Shown here piece by piece: positions 54,496 to 64,000 of a stretch of 64,000 nt of DNA (position 1 is its first letter; each line of letters begins with the position of its first letter). The translations under genes and the position numbers were made by a program. The stretch comes from Halorientalis sp. LT38 (lineage in GTDB: Archaea; Halobacteriota; Halobacteria; Halobacteriales; Haloarculaceae). The notes under the pieces were generated by a model. That model saw only the letters and a list, made by a program, of their open reading frames with translations, was not told where the DNA came from and did no database searches. Location: contig NZ_JAYEZN010000001.1 of assembly GCF_037031225.1 (NCBI RefSeq), positions 2,666,001-2,730,000 on the forward strand. The letters are read 5' to 3'.

Positions 54496-55532
54496 AGCTC
54501 GCTGTCGGGGACCACGACGACTTTCCCGAAGCCCTCGCGCTCCTGGAGCATCTCGTGGGCGCGGGCGGTCTCGCTCATCGGCAGGGTGTCCCTGACTCGG
54601 GGTTCGAGTTCGCCCTCCCAGACCAGTTCCAGCACGTCGTCGACTTCGCCCGGCGTGCCCATCGTCGAGCCGATCACCTCGAGCTGGTTCCAGAAGATGC
54701 GGTTGACGTCCGTCTCGGGGTTCGGGCCCGTCGTCGCACCGCAGGTCACCAGCCGGCCGCCCTTCGCGAGGCTGGCCAGCGACTGCTGCCAGGTCGCGGC
54801 CCCGATGTGGTCGACGACGACGTCGACGCCGCGGCCATCGGTCAACTCGCGCACCCGGTCGTCGAAGTCCTCGGCCTCGTAGTTGATGACCTCGTCTGCC
54901 CCCAGTTCGCGCGCGTAGTCGAGTTTCTCCTCGCTGCTCGCCGTGGCGTACACCTCGGCGCCGACGTACTTCGCGATCTGGAGCGCGGCGTGGCCGACGC
55001 CCCCGCTCGCGCCCAGGACGAGCACGTTCTCGCCGGGCTGGAGGTCGGCGCGGGTCACCAGCATCCGCCAGGCGGTCTGGAAGACAAGCGAGGCCGACCC
55101 GGCGACTTCCCAGTCGACGTGCTCGGGGACCGGAACGAGGTTGTCGGCGGGGACGGCGGCCTGCTCGGCGTGGACCCCGCGGACGTGCTCGCCGATGATG
55201 TGGAAGTCCACGCACATCGTGGGCTCGCCGTCGCGGCAGAACTCACACGACCCGCAGGCGACGCCGGCCGAGACGGCGACGTGGTCGCCCTCGCTGAATC
55301 GATCGACGTCCGCACCGACGTCGGTGACGACGCCGGCCGCGTCGCTGCCGGGGATGTGGGGCATCTCCAGGTCGATCCCTGGGAGGCCGCGGCGCGTCCA
55401 GACGTCGAGGTGGTTGAGCGCCGCCGCTTTCACGTCGACGAGGACCTCGTCGGCGGCCGGATCCGGATCCGCGAAGTCGCCGTACTCGATGACGTCGGTG
55501 TCGCCGTGTTCGGAGAATTGGACTGCCTGCAT
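54492..55532 (-). CDS. zinc-type alcohol dehydrogenase/quinone oxidoreductase
   Basis: A 346-residue medium-chain dehydrogenase. The GroES-like catalytic domain covers residues 1-130 (MQAVQFSEHGDTDVIEY, then HIPGSDAAGVV). The structural zinc cysteines are in GVACGSCEFCRDGEPTMC near 91-108, and the Rossmann motif VLVLGASGGVGHAALQIAK is near 160-178. It should oxidise or reduce an alcohol, aldehyde or enone with NAD(P)H; the substrate is unknown. The start at 55532 matches the family (MQAVQF); a further ATG nine codons upstream is less likely. Confidence 0.9.
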   Translation of the reverse strand: MQAVQFSEHGDTDVIEYGDFADPDPAADEVLVDVKAAALNHLDVWTRRGLPGIDLEMPHIPGSDAAGVVTDVGADVDRFSEGDHVAVSAGVACGSCEFCRDGEPTMCVDFHIIGEHVRGVHAEQAAVPADNLVPVPEHVDWEVAGSASLVFQTAWRMLVTRADLQPGENVLVLGASGGVGHAALQIAKYVGAEVYATASSEEKLDYARELGADEVINYEAEDFDDRVRELTDGRGVDVVVDHIGAATWQQSLASLAKGGRLVTCGATTGPNPETDVNRIFWNQLEVIGSTMGTPGEVDDVLELVWEGELEPRVRDTLPMSETARAHEMLQEREGFGKVVVVPDSEL

Positions 55533-55633
55533 ACCCCGTGGATCGGTCGGCCCGTGCAAAACGTTGACGACTCCACCACCACCCCCGGCGGAACCGGCGC
55601 GTCGTCGCGCTGCGCGCTGGAATCCGATCCCGG

Positions 55634-55771
55634 CTACCCGGCGAAACCGGCGACGCTCGCTCTGTGGTCGGTCGCAGCGACGTGTTCGCGACGCCGCGAG
55701 TCCGCCGTCTCGCGGTCGCCGACCATCGCCTCGGCCTCACAGTCGTGGCAGACGAAGTGATACTGTGGCAC
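55634..55771 (-). CDS. small zinc-finger-like protein
   Basis: A 45-residue protein, GTG start at 55771: VPQYHFVCHDCEAEAMVGDRE followed by ADSRRREHVAATDHRASV. The CxxC pair plus HxxxxxH spacing suggests a single small zinc-binding fold, as in many haloarchaeal micro-proteins. An AT-rich stretch 55782-55806 upstream could hold its promoter and that of the divergent moaB. Function and partners unknown; the small size keeps confidence moderate. Confidence 0.65.
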   Translation of the reverse strand: MPQYHFVCHDCEAEAMVGDRETADSRRREHVAATDHRASVAGFAG

Positions 55772-55898
55772 TACGTGACACTCAATAACTATAATAATTA
55801 ATAACTTTCGACGTGACAGACGCCCCGATCGCCGGTCGCGGCCGAGACGGTTCCGGGCGGGCGGGAGTGTTTTGAGGCCGTAGGGGGAACGGGCCGGC

Positions 55899-56543
55899 AT
55901 GGTCGATTTCCAGCAGCGCGACACCCGACGGTCCGTCGACGAGGATTCCGATGACGTGGTCGACGACGCGGGCTCGACGGACGAGCCGGGCGACGAACCG
56001 ACCGCCCAGGAGCAAGCGGACGACGGGCAGCACGACGATCACGACCACGACCACCACGCACACGACCGCGAGTCGCTGGGCGTGGCCGTCGTGACGGTCT
56101 CCTCCTCCCGGAGCCGCGATAACGATCCAGCGGGGGACGTGATCGAGGCGGCGCTCACCGACGCGGGTCACGAGGTGGTCGTCCGGGACGTGGTCCGAGA
56201 CGACCACGACGGCGTGCAGGACGTCGTCGACGCCGTCGTCGGCCGCGGAGACGTGGACGCCGTCGTCACGACCGGCGGGACCGGCGTCACGCCCGACGAC
56301 GTGACCGTCGAGGCGGTCCGCCCGTTGCTCGACAAGGAGTTGCCGGGCTTTGGCGAACTGTTCAGGCGGCTCTCTTACGACGAGATCGGCACGAAAATAG
56401 TCGCGACCCGCGCGCTCGCGGGCGTCGCCGACGGTGCGATCGTCTTCTGTCTCCCCGGCTCCGAGAACGCCGCGCGACTCGGCGCCGAGGAGATAATCGT
56501 CGACCAGGCCCCGCACCTCGCGGGCCTGGCCCAGCGCGACTAG
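55899..56543 (+). CDS. moaB: molybdopterin biosynthesis MoaB-like protein with His/Asp-rich N-terminus
   Basis: A 214-residue MoaB/MogA-fold protein that probably acts in adenylylation or metal insertion during molybdenum/tungsten cofactor synthesis. The family core starts near residue 60 (SLGVAVVTVSSSRSRDNDPAG) and contains VVTTGGTGVTPDDVT near 122-136 and FGELFRRLSYDEIGTK. The first 58 residues are not conserved: Asp/Glu-rich with a HDDHDHDHHAHD run at 45-56, which could bind divalent metals. It ends two bases before the convergent PKD protein stop. Confidence 0.9.
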   Translation: MVDFQQRDTRRSVDEDSDDVVDDAGSTDEPGDEPTAQEQADDGQHDDHDHDHHAHDRESLGVAVVTVSSSRSRDNDPAGDVIEAALTDAGHEVVVRDVVRDDHDGVQDVVDAVVGRGDVDAVVTTGGTGVTPDDVTVEAVRPLLDKELPGFGELFRRLSYDEIGTKIVATRALAGVADGAIVFCLPGSENAARLGAEEIIVDQAPHLAGLAQRD

Positions 56544-56545
56544 AT

Positions 56546-58597
56546 CTAGTCCCGACGCGCGAGCCGAATCCCGCCGAGCACGACCCCGATCACGGCGGCG
56601 GTCGCGCCGAAGCCGGGGCCGTTTCCGCTCGTGGTCTCGGCGGGCGTCGACGCCTCGGTCGACTCGCCGCCCGGGTCCTGGGCCGGCTCTTCGGCCGTCG
56701 CGGGGCCCTGCTCGGTCAGCGGCTCGCCGTCCGCACCGCCGGCCGGCGCCGCCAGGACGGAGAACGCAGCGGTCTGGTTCTGGACCGCGGCCCGGTACTC
56801 GCCAGGCTGATCGACCGTCCGCGAGACGGAGACGTTCCGGGTCCCGTTCCCGGGGACCGCGACCTCGGTCTCCTCGACCACGCTCTCGGTCCCGTTCTCG
56901 TCCTGCCGACTGATCGTCATCGGGAGGTTGTCGGGCTCCTCGGCCGGTTCGTCGAGGTGGATCGTCACCTCGATCGCGTCGCCCTCGTTGACGCTCCCGC
57001 TGGTCGTCTCGATGGCCGCCACCGAGACGCCGGACCCGTTCGCGTCGTCCGACCCGTTCGCCTCGTCCGACTCGTTGGCGTCGTCGTCAGCGCCAGTGTC
57101 GATCGGGGCGATGATTGGCCCGTCCGGGCCGTCGCCGCCCACGTCGATGTCACCGTCCGACTCGTCGCCGTCGTCGGCCTGCTCGACCTCGATCTCGTGT
57201 TCCGCGGTCGCATCGTTTCCGTTGTTGTCCGTGACCGTCACGGTGACCGTGTAGGCGCCCGCTTCGTCGAAGCTCGTCTCGACGGTCGCCTCGGTCGTCG
57301 TCCGGTCGACGCTGGTGTCGCCGTCGAAGTTCCAGCCATAGGACTGGATCCCGTCGCCGTCCATCGAGTCGCCGGCGTCGAGCGCGACGGACTCGCCGAC
57401 GGTCACCGTCGCCGGACCGGTCAGGGATGCCTGGGGCACGTCGTCGGGCCCGTCGGTCTCGTCACCGTCGTCGCCGTCACTCTCGTCACCGTCGTCGCCG
57501 TCGTTCCCGTCACTGCCGTCGTTCTCGTCACCGTCGTCGGGGCCGTCTTCGGTGACCGTCACGGTCGTGGTCGCGGTGTCGGTCGCGTTGTCGTAGTCGC
57601 TGACGGTCACGGTGGCCTCGAACTCGCCGGTCTCGTCGTAGGTGTAGTCGGCGTGGGGCGTCGTGGTTTTCAGGTCGACCGTGCCGTCACCGTCGAAGTC
57701 CCAGGCGAACTCGGCGATGCCGTCGTCGTCGGTCGAGTTGCTGGCGTTGAGCCGCACCGACTCGCCGACCGCGGCGCCCTCGGGCTCGGCCGACAGTTCG
57801 GCGGCGGGCGCCTGGTTACACGCCTCGCGGCTGATGGTGACCGACTCGTCCATGTCGAGCGACGTGTAGTCGTCGGGGCTGGTGTGGAGCCGCCACTCGG
57901 TGATGCGGTCCTCTTCCGTGCCGGAGGCCTCCCACTCGCCCCAGGCGGCGGCCTCCTCGTTGAAGGCGGGCTCGATCGTGATCGACGTGTCCTCGCTGGC
58001 GGTCAGTCCGCGGAACGCGCCGCCGTCGCTGCGGTTCTCGTACCACATCCAGTCGACCTCGGTGCGCGAGCCCTCGTGGTTCCACTGGTCGTCACGTCCC
58101 TCGTACCCGTCGTCCTCGACGGCCCACTCCCCGTCGCTGGGGAGGCCGGTGAACGTCATCGAGGCGACCCCGCCGTGGGGCGCGTTCCGATACTTGTCGT
58201 GGACCAGCACCAGACTGTAGCCCTCGGCACCCTCGTAGACCAGGAGGTTGCTCACCTGGTTCTCCTGGATGTCGGTCGTCCCGAGCGAGCTGTAGCCCGC
58301 GCTGATGTTGTAGTCGTAGTACTCCTCGACGGTCTCCGACCCGTCGCCGAGGGGGTCGATTTCGTAGCAGGTGTCGCCCTGCCGGACGGCGATGGTCGTG
58401 CCGTCCGTGGTGTTACTGGTCACCCCGGTCGCGGCAGTCGTCGACTGCACCCCCGTCGCCGTGGCGGCTCCGGCGGCGCCGGCCACCCCCACGGGGATCG
58501 CGGATACGCAGAGCGCGGTCATGACGACCAGCGCCAGCGTCCCGGCGCGCCCGCGGTCCGATTCGGGGCGGCCGGTGTCTTTCGGTCCGGGCCGCAT
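56546..58597 (-). CDS. PKD-domain surface protein with PGF-CTERM anchor
   Basis: A 683-residue cell-surface protein. The signal peptide covers residues 1-45. An N-terminal domain of unknown type (about 70-250; CYEIDPLGDGSETVEEYYDY at the start) is followed by a PKD domain near 255-340 (AWDFDGDGTVDL), Asp/Gly linkers and a second PKD domain near 380-460 (GWNFDGDTSVDRTT). A third beta domain (about 520-600) and a Glu/Ala/Pro stalk precede a C-terminal PGF-CTERM signal, NGPGFGATAAVIGVVLGG then RLARR. Archaeosortase processing and lipid attachment are expected. The ATG at 58597 is chosen to place the signal at the N-terminus. Function unknown. Confidence 0.86.
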   Translation of the reverse strand: MRPGPKDTGRPESDRGRAGTLALVVMTALCVSAIPVGVAGAAGAATATGVQSTTAATGVTSNTTDGTTIAVRQGDTCYEIDPLGDGSETVEEYYDYNISAGYSSLGTTDIQENQVSNLLVYEGAEGYSLVLVHDKYRNAPHGGVASMTFTGLPSDGEWAVEDDGYEGRDDQWNHEGSRTEVDWMWYENRSDGGAFRGLTASEDTSITIEPAFNEEAAAWGEWEASGTEEDRITEWRLHTSPDDYTSLDMDESVTISREACNQAPAAELSAEPEGAAVGESVRLNASNSTDDDGIAEFAWDFDGDGTVDLKTTTPHADYTYDETGEFEATVTVSDYDNATDTATTTVTVTEDGPDDGDENDGSDGNDGDDGDESDGDDGDETDGPDDVPQASLTGPATVTVGESVALDAGDSMDGDGIQSYGWNFDGDTSVDRTTTEATVETSFDEAGAYTVTVTVTDNNGNDATAEHEIEVEQADDGDESDGDIDVGGDGPDGPIIAPIDTGADDDANESDEANGSDDANGSGVSVAAIETTSGSVNEGDAIEVTIHLDEPAEEPDNLPMTISRQDENGTESVVEETEVAVPGNGTRNVSVSRTVDQPGEYRAAVQNQTAAFSVLAAPAGGADGEPLTEQGPATAEEPAQDPGGESTEASTPAETTSGNGPGFGATAAVIGVVLGGIRLARRD

Positions 58598-58889
58598 TAG
58601 CGACCCCCCGGTGTTGCCGATGTTGTTCCTCGCACTTTCATTTGGGTTCGTCCGTCGCAAACGGACCAGTTGGTTGCACCGAGCATGCGATATCCCAGCC
58701 TACCCACTGTCCACTCATTGTTATGGGCGTACTGAGGGGATTCAGTCGCCGCCTTCCCCGGGGCCGTACCGGCCTCCGGGAGGCGGTGGCGCCCGCCAGT
58801 CGGCCGAATCGGTGTCGCCGTTCCGAACCCGTCGCTAAACGGCACCTACCGGTCCGACGATCGGACAGAATCGGGGGCGCGCCCCCGGG

Positions 58890-59207
58890 TCACTGCGGGA
58901 GCGGACAGAGGCTGGCGGTCAGGATCGCGACGTCGTCCGTCTCGTTTCGCGCGCCGTGGGACTGGCCCCGCTCGTTGAACACCACGCCGGGCGCGGACAC
59001 CTGTGCTTCCTCGCCGTCGCGGACCACCGTCACCGTCCCGGCGAGGACGTGGAAGACGTTCGTCGCTCCATCGTGGGTGTGCGGGTCGATGGCCGCCCCC
59101 GGGCCGAGCGCGAAGGCTTTCACGAGGACGTCGTCGCTCACCGCCACTTCCGCGTCGAGCACCTCGCCCGCGTCCGGGTCGAGGTCGGGTAGTCGGTCGA
59201 GCGTCAT
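58890..59207 (-). CDS. cupin-domain protein
   Basis: A 105-residue single-domain cupin. The motif-1 histidines are in IDPHTHDGATNVFHVLAG near residues 41-58, and the motif-2 region GVVFNERGQSHGARN near 74-88 includes another histidine. Such small cupins bind a metal and act in sugar, amino-acid or quinone chemistry or as sensors; the role here is unknown. The ATG at 59207 is the first start. It is divergent from the metallo-beta-lactamase-fold gene at 59310. Confidence 0.85.
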   Translation of the reverse strand: MTLDRLPDLDPDAGEVLDAEVAVSDDVLVKAFALGPGAAIDPHTHDGATNVFHVLAGTVTVVRDGEEAQVSAPGVVFNERGQSHGARNETDDVAILTASLCPLPQ

Positions 59208-59309
59208 ACCTGCGCGGTCGGGCGGGCCGGCCTTAGCCGTTCCGTCGACGGCGCGGCAAGGCTGCCGGTTCGCGTGCCTTTTACCCGCTGGCGGTCCCAG
59301 ACCCGGGCG

Positions 59310-59981
59310 ATGGTTACCGAACTCGGGGACGACGTGTGGTGGTACGACCTCCGCGGGGTGAACGCCTACCTCGTCGACGACGGGACCGTGACCCTCGTCG
59401 ACGCCGGCAACCCCTGGGACGGTCGCAACCTCGTGCTCGGCGTCGACCAGGCGGGGTATTCACTCCAGGACGTGGATCGGGTCCTGCTCACCCACTTCGA
59501 CTTCGACCACGTCGGCGGCCTCGGTCGGTTGCAGGGACTGGAGGCCACCGTCTACGTCGGCGCGGCCGACGAACCGTACCTCACCGGGAAGGAGTACCCG
59601 CCACTGCGCAACCGCAAAGGCGCGATCCAGGCCGTCTCGAGCCCGTTCCTCCGCGACCCCGCCCTCCCCGTCGAGACCGTCGCCGACGGCGACGAGATCG
59701 GCTCCTTCACCGCCTACCACACCCCCGGGCACACGCCCGGCCACGTCGCCTACGTCAGCGAGGCCCTGGACGCCGCCTTCCTGGGCGATCTGGTCCGCGA
59801 GTCCGACGGCGAACTGGCCGCTTCGCCGTGGCTCATGAGCTACGACACCGACGCGGTCGCGGAGAGCGTCCGCGACCTGGCCGACCGGGCCCCCGAGTTC
59901 TCGATCGCCGCGATGGGCCACGGCCTCCCCTTCCGCGAGCACGGCGGCGATCGGCTGGCCGACCTGGCGGCGTCCCTCTAG
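59310..59981 (+). CDS. metallo-beta-lactamase-fold hydrolase
   Basis: A 223-residue MBL-fold protein. The metal motif reads LTHFDFDHVGG near residue 60-70, with Asp in place of the usual second histidine of HxHxDH. Later ligands are in HTPGHTPGHVAYVS near 135-148 and LGDLVRES near 154 and the C-terminal MGHGLPF. Haloarchaeal members of this subtype are common; substrates are unknown. The ATG at 59310 is chosen; its 3' end overlaps the next gene's stop by four bases on the opposite strand. Confidence 0.88.
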   Translation: MVTELGDDVWWYDLRGVNAYLVDDGTVTLVDAGNPWDGRNLVLGVDQAGYSLQDVDRVLLTHFDFDHVGGLGRLQGLEATVYVGAADEPYLTGKEYPPLRNRKGAIQAVSSPFLRDPALPVETVADGDEIGSFTAYHTPGHTPGHVAYVSEALDAAFLGDLVRESDGELAASPWLMSYDTDAVAESVRDLADRAPEFSIAAMGHGLPFREHGGDRLADLAASL

Positions 59982-60304
59982 CTGCCGTTCGCGATCTCTT
60001 CGGCGACGTCCGACGGGTCGAACAGCGCGGGGTCCAGCGCCATGTGGGCCTGCCCCTTGACGAACTCGGGCAGCGAGTCGGTCGTGTAGACGATGATCCG
60101 GAGGTCGTCGGTCAGGTCCGTCGCGACGGGGATCGCCGTCGCCAGATCCCGGTCGGTGAGCACGAGCAGGTCGGCGTCGTGGATGCCGGCCTCCTCGAGG
60201 GCCGGGCGGTTCGCGGTCCCGGCCGCGCGCGTGACTGTGATCCCCGCTGCCGACAGCGCGGCCCCGAGATCGAACTCGTCGGGGCCGGCGATGACTGCGT
60301 TCAT
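59978..60304 (-). CDS. small nucleotide-binding-like protein next to guaAb-pyrG (DUF7126-like)
   Basis: A 108-residue protein with a Rossmann-like beta-alpha-beta start (MNAVIAGPDEFDLGAALSAAG) and DADLLVLTDRDLATAIPVA near 43-61, followed by SLPEFVKGQAHMALDP. I recall the family as DUF7126; haloarchaeal members often lie beside guaAb and pyrG, so a role linked to GMP or CTP synthesis is plausible. The ATG at 60304 gives the family start. It begins 82 bases after the guaAb stop, in the same direction. Confidence 0.75.
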   Translation of the reverse strand: MNAVIAGPDEFDLGAALSAAGITVTRAAGTANRPALEEAGIHDADLLVLTDRDLATAIPVATDLTDDLRIIVYTTDSLPEFVKGQAHMALDPALFDPSDVAEEIANGS

Positions 60305-60386
60305 GGTAGTCCCCTGTCGCCCCCGGGGTTTGGCTCTCACGGTCGCGTCACGGCTTCGAATCGACTCGCGAAAAGAAGCTGTGGGG

Positions 60387-61303
60387 TTACTCGTACTCGA
60401 TCGTCGCCGGGGGCTTGTGGGTCACGTCGTAGAGCACGCGCGCGACGTTCTCGTTCTCGCCGGTGATGCGGCTCTGGATGCGCTGGAGGGTGTCCCAGTC
60501 GACGTTCTGGGCGCGGGCGGTCATGCCGTCACGCGATTCGACGGAGCGGACGGCGACGACCCAGCCGTGGACGCGGTTGTCGCCCTTGACGCCCGTGGCC
60601 TTGCCGATCACTGCAGCGAGGGCCTGCCAGGGGTCGTGCTCGACCAGTTCCTCCTCGACGACGTGGTTGGCCTCCCGCGCGACCTCGAGTTTCTCCTCGG
60701 TCACTTCGCCGATGATCCGGACGGCCAGACCTGGACCGGGGAAGGGCATCCGCTCGGCGATGATCTCCTCGAGGTCGAGTTCGCGGGCCACCTCGCGGAC
60801 CTCGTCCTTGTAGAGGTCTCGCATCGGTTCGACGATGCCCTCGAAGTCCACCACGTCAGGGAGCCCGCCGACGTTGTGGTGGCTCTTGATGGTGCCCTCG
60901 CTCTCGATGCGGTCGGGGTAGATCGTCCCCTGGACGAGGTAGTCGGCCTCGACCTCCCGCGCGACGGTCTCGAACTCCCGGATGAACTGCTCGCCGATGG
61001 CGTGGCGCTTCTCCTCGGGATCGGTGATGCCCGCGAGGGCGTCCAGGAACCGGTCCTTGGCCTGGACGATCCGCAGCGAGTCCATGTAGTCGAAGGTCTC
61101 GCGGATCTCCTCGGTCTCGCCCTTCCGCATGAGGCCGGTGTCGACGTAGACCGGCGTCAGTTGATCGCCGATGGCCTCGTAGGCCAGCGCGGCGGCCGTC
61201 GAGGAGTCGACGCCGCCCGACAGCGCGATGACGGCGTTCGCGTCGCCGACCGCCTCGCTGATCTCGTCGACCTTCTCGTCGATGAACGAATCCACGTCGA
61301 CCA

Positions 61304-61304
<1 letters not shown>
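60387..61304 (-). CDS. guaAb: GMP synthase (glutamine-hydrolysing), subunit B
   Basis: ATP-pyrophosphatase subunit of the split archaeal GMP synthase, 305 residues, which converts XMP to GMP with ammonia from GuaAa. The PP-loop [10 protein letters not shown] is at about residues 29-38, and the C-terminal dimerisation domain ends [12 protein letters not shown]. The ATG at 61304 overlaps the pyrG stop as TGATG, so the two glutamine-dependent nucleotide enzymes are coupled. The glutaminase subunit GuaAa is not in the window. Confidence 0.96.
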
Positions 61305-63058
<1,754 letters not shown>

Positions 63059-63643
63059 TCACTCGGTCAGGAACGCCGCCACCGACTCGCCGATCCCCGC
63101 CACCTGTCCCGTGAAGAAGTGATCGCCCGGGAGCGACTCGACAGCGTCCCCGCGCTCGCGTGCGCGTAGGACCACCGGTTCCCAGTCCACTGTCGAATCG
63201 TTCTCGCCGTACAGGACCTGCACGGGACAGGAGAGCCCATCGAGGGCGGCGACGGTGTCCGCCCCGCCCAGCGACGACGGCGGTGCCAGCACCGAGAGGG
63301 CGCTCGGCTCGGGGTCGCTCTCGGCCGCCGCCAGGAGCGCGACGCCGGCACCGAAACTGTAGCCGAACAGCGCCACCTCGTCGTAGTCGTCGCGCGCGGA
63401 CGCGAGCACCGTCAGCGCGTCGCGGCGTTCCCCCTCGCCCTCGTCCCAGGGGCCGTAGTCGAACCGGAGGCAGGCCACGCCGCGCTCTCCGAGCGCCTCG
63501 CCGACCGCCCGGAGCCGCGGGTCCGACCGCGTGCCGCCCATCTGCGGGTGGGGCGGGCAGGCGACGACGGCGCGGTCGGCGTCGGGGGTATCGACCGTCA
63601 CTCTGAGGTCGCGGTCGCCGGCGATGCGGCGCTGCTCGCTCAT
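63059..63643 (-). CDS. alpha/beta hydrolase (dienelactone-hydrolase-like)
   Basis: A 194-residue single-domain alpha/beta hydrolase. An early PPHPQMGGTRSDPR segment near residues 30-43 forms the oxyanion side. The nucleophile elbow is FGYSFGAG near residue 93-100 (serine). The acid is in YGENDSTVDWEP near 145 and the histidine in LPGDHFFTG near 172. The substrate (ester or thioester) is unknown. The ATG at 63643 is the first start; it is divergent from the PspA-like gene. Confidence 0.88.
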   Translation of the reverse strand: MSEQRRIAGDRDLRVTVDTPDADRAVVACPPHPQMGGTRSDPRLRAVGEALGERGVACLRFDYGPWDEGEGERRDALTVLASARDDYDEVALFGYSFGAGVALLAAAESDPEPSALSVLAPPSSLGGADTVAALDGLSCPVQVLYGENDSTVDWEPVVLRARERGDAVESLPGDHFFTGQVAGIGESVAAFLTE

Positions 63644-63698
63644 GTCACCATAGAAGGCGGTGTGAGAGATTTAAGGGCAGCGGAACCCAATGGCCCCC

Positions 63699-64000
63699 AT
63701 GGGAATCCTCTCGCGCGCCTCCTACGTCATCCGTTCGAAGGTCAACGCCGTCCTGAACCGGGCGGAAGACCCCTCCGAGACGCTCGATTACTCCTACGAG
63801 CAGATGCGAGACGAACTCCAGAACGTCAAGCAGGGCATCGCCGACCTGACGACCCAGAAGAAACGGTTAGAGATCCAGCAGCGCCGCCTCGAGGAGAACG
63901 TCGAGAAGCACAACGAGCAGGCCCGAGAGGCCGTCCGGCAGGACCGGGAGGACCTCGCGCGCCGGGCGCTGGAGAAGAAAAAACAGAAGATGAACCAGAT
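63699..64000 (+). CDS. PspA/IM30 family protein (5' part, truncated by the window)
   Basis: The first 100 codons of a PspA/IM30 (phage-shock-protein A) homologue, which binds membranes and counteracts membrane stress. The start MGILSRASYVIRSKVNAVL and the long coiled coil with ETLDYSYEQMRDELQNVKQ and QKKRLEIQQRRLEENVEKH are typical. A TATA-like tttaagg (63670-63676) ends 22 bases before the ATG. The rest lies beyond the window edge. Confidence 0.9.
   Translation, partial: MGILSRASYVIRSKVNAVLNRAEDPSETLDYSYEQMRDELQNVKQGIADLTTQKKRLEIQQRRLEENVEKHNEQAREAVRQDREDLARRALEKKKQKMNQ

Noticed and set aside
58598-58889. A gene in the gap between the PKD protein and the cupin
   Set aside because: Short open frames there have no family-like sequence, no start with suitable spacing to a TATA box, and overlap the likely promoter of the PKD protein.

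Overview
The window is a chromosomal piece of a haloarchaeon (class Halobacteria). The reasons are: GC-rich DNA with acidic predicted proteins; a complete archaeal S10/spc ribosomal-protein operon; archaeal-only or haloarchaeal families (eL19, eL32, eS4, Rnp1, split GMP synthase GuaAb, PGF-CTERM surface proteins, Tat lipoproteins, 7TM histidine kinase); and many genes whose TATA-like box lies about 25-30 bp before the start codon, as expected for leaderless transcripts. I cannot fix the genus.

Layout. 1-3.8 kb: an AI-2E-type membrane protein, cmk and truB (cbf5), tRNA-Pro(GGG), a repeat-rich spacer and a VapBC toxin-antitoxin pair. 3.86-18.4 kb, all on the minus strand: one long operon, read from high to low coordinates, of a SPOUT RNA methyltransferase, L3, L4, L23, L2, S19, L22, S3, L29, Rnp1, S17, L14, L24, S4e, L5, S14, S8, L6, L32e, L19e, L18, S5, L30, L15 and SecY, with most junctions overlapping by 1-10 bases or separated by only a few. 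18.5-20.3 kb: a small membrane protein, an orphan sensory-rhodopsin-transducer homologue, and tRNA-Gly(GCC) followed by an array of copies of its own 3' end. 20.3-36.9 kb: a 1791-residue beta-helix surface protein, lipoproteins, two flavin oxidoreductases, small haloarchaeal unknowns, and an apparently circularly permuted solute-binding protein next to a PAP2 phosphatase. 37-46.7 kb: carB, carA and an Lrp/AsnC regulator that share a palindromic upstream site, then a PHP phosphoesterase, a diacylglycerol-kinase-like protein and an IDI-like Nudix protein. 46.8-54 kb: two related secreted proteins with repeat domains and a shared C-terminal domain, then a DUF5789-like protein and a histidine kinase. 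54-64 kb: a quinone-oxidoreductase-type dehydrogenase, MoaB, a PKD-domain PGF-CTERM protein, a cupin, a metallo-beta-lactamase-fold protein, guaAb-pyrG, an alpha/beta hydrolase and the start of a PspA-like gene.

How it fits together. The left part is translation and protein export. The carB/carA/regulator group and pyrG/guaAb cover glutamine-dependent pyrimidine, arginine and purine steps. The middle and right hold cell-surface proteins and lipoproteins typical of the accessory haloarchaeal surface.

The observations I rate highest are: (i) repeat units downstream of both tRNA genes that carry direct and inverted copies of the tRNA 3' end without any integrase; (ii) a matching palindrome at near-equal distance upstream of carA and carB, with the Lrp-type gene beside one copy; (iii) the permuted solute-binding protein; (iv) an IDI-like protein lacking the catalytic cysteine; (v) an eL32 with a duplicated helix-hairpin-helix extension; and (vi) a shared unnamed C-terminal domain in two neighbouring surface proteins.
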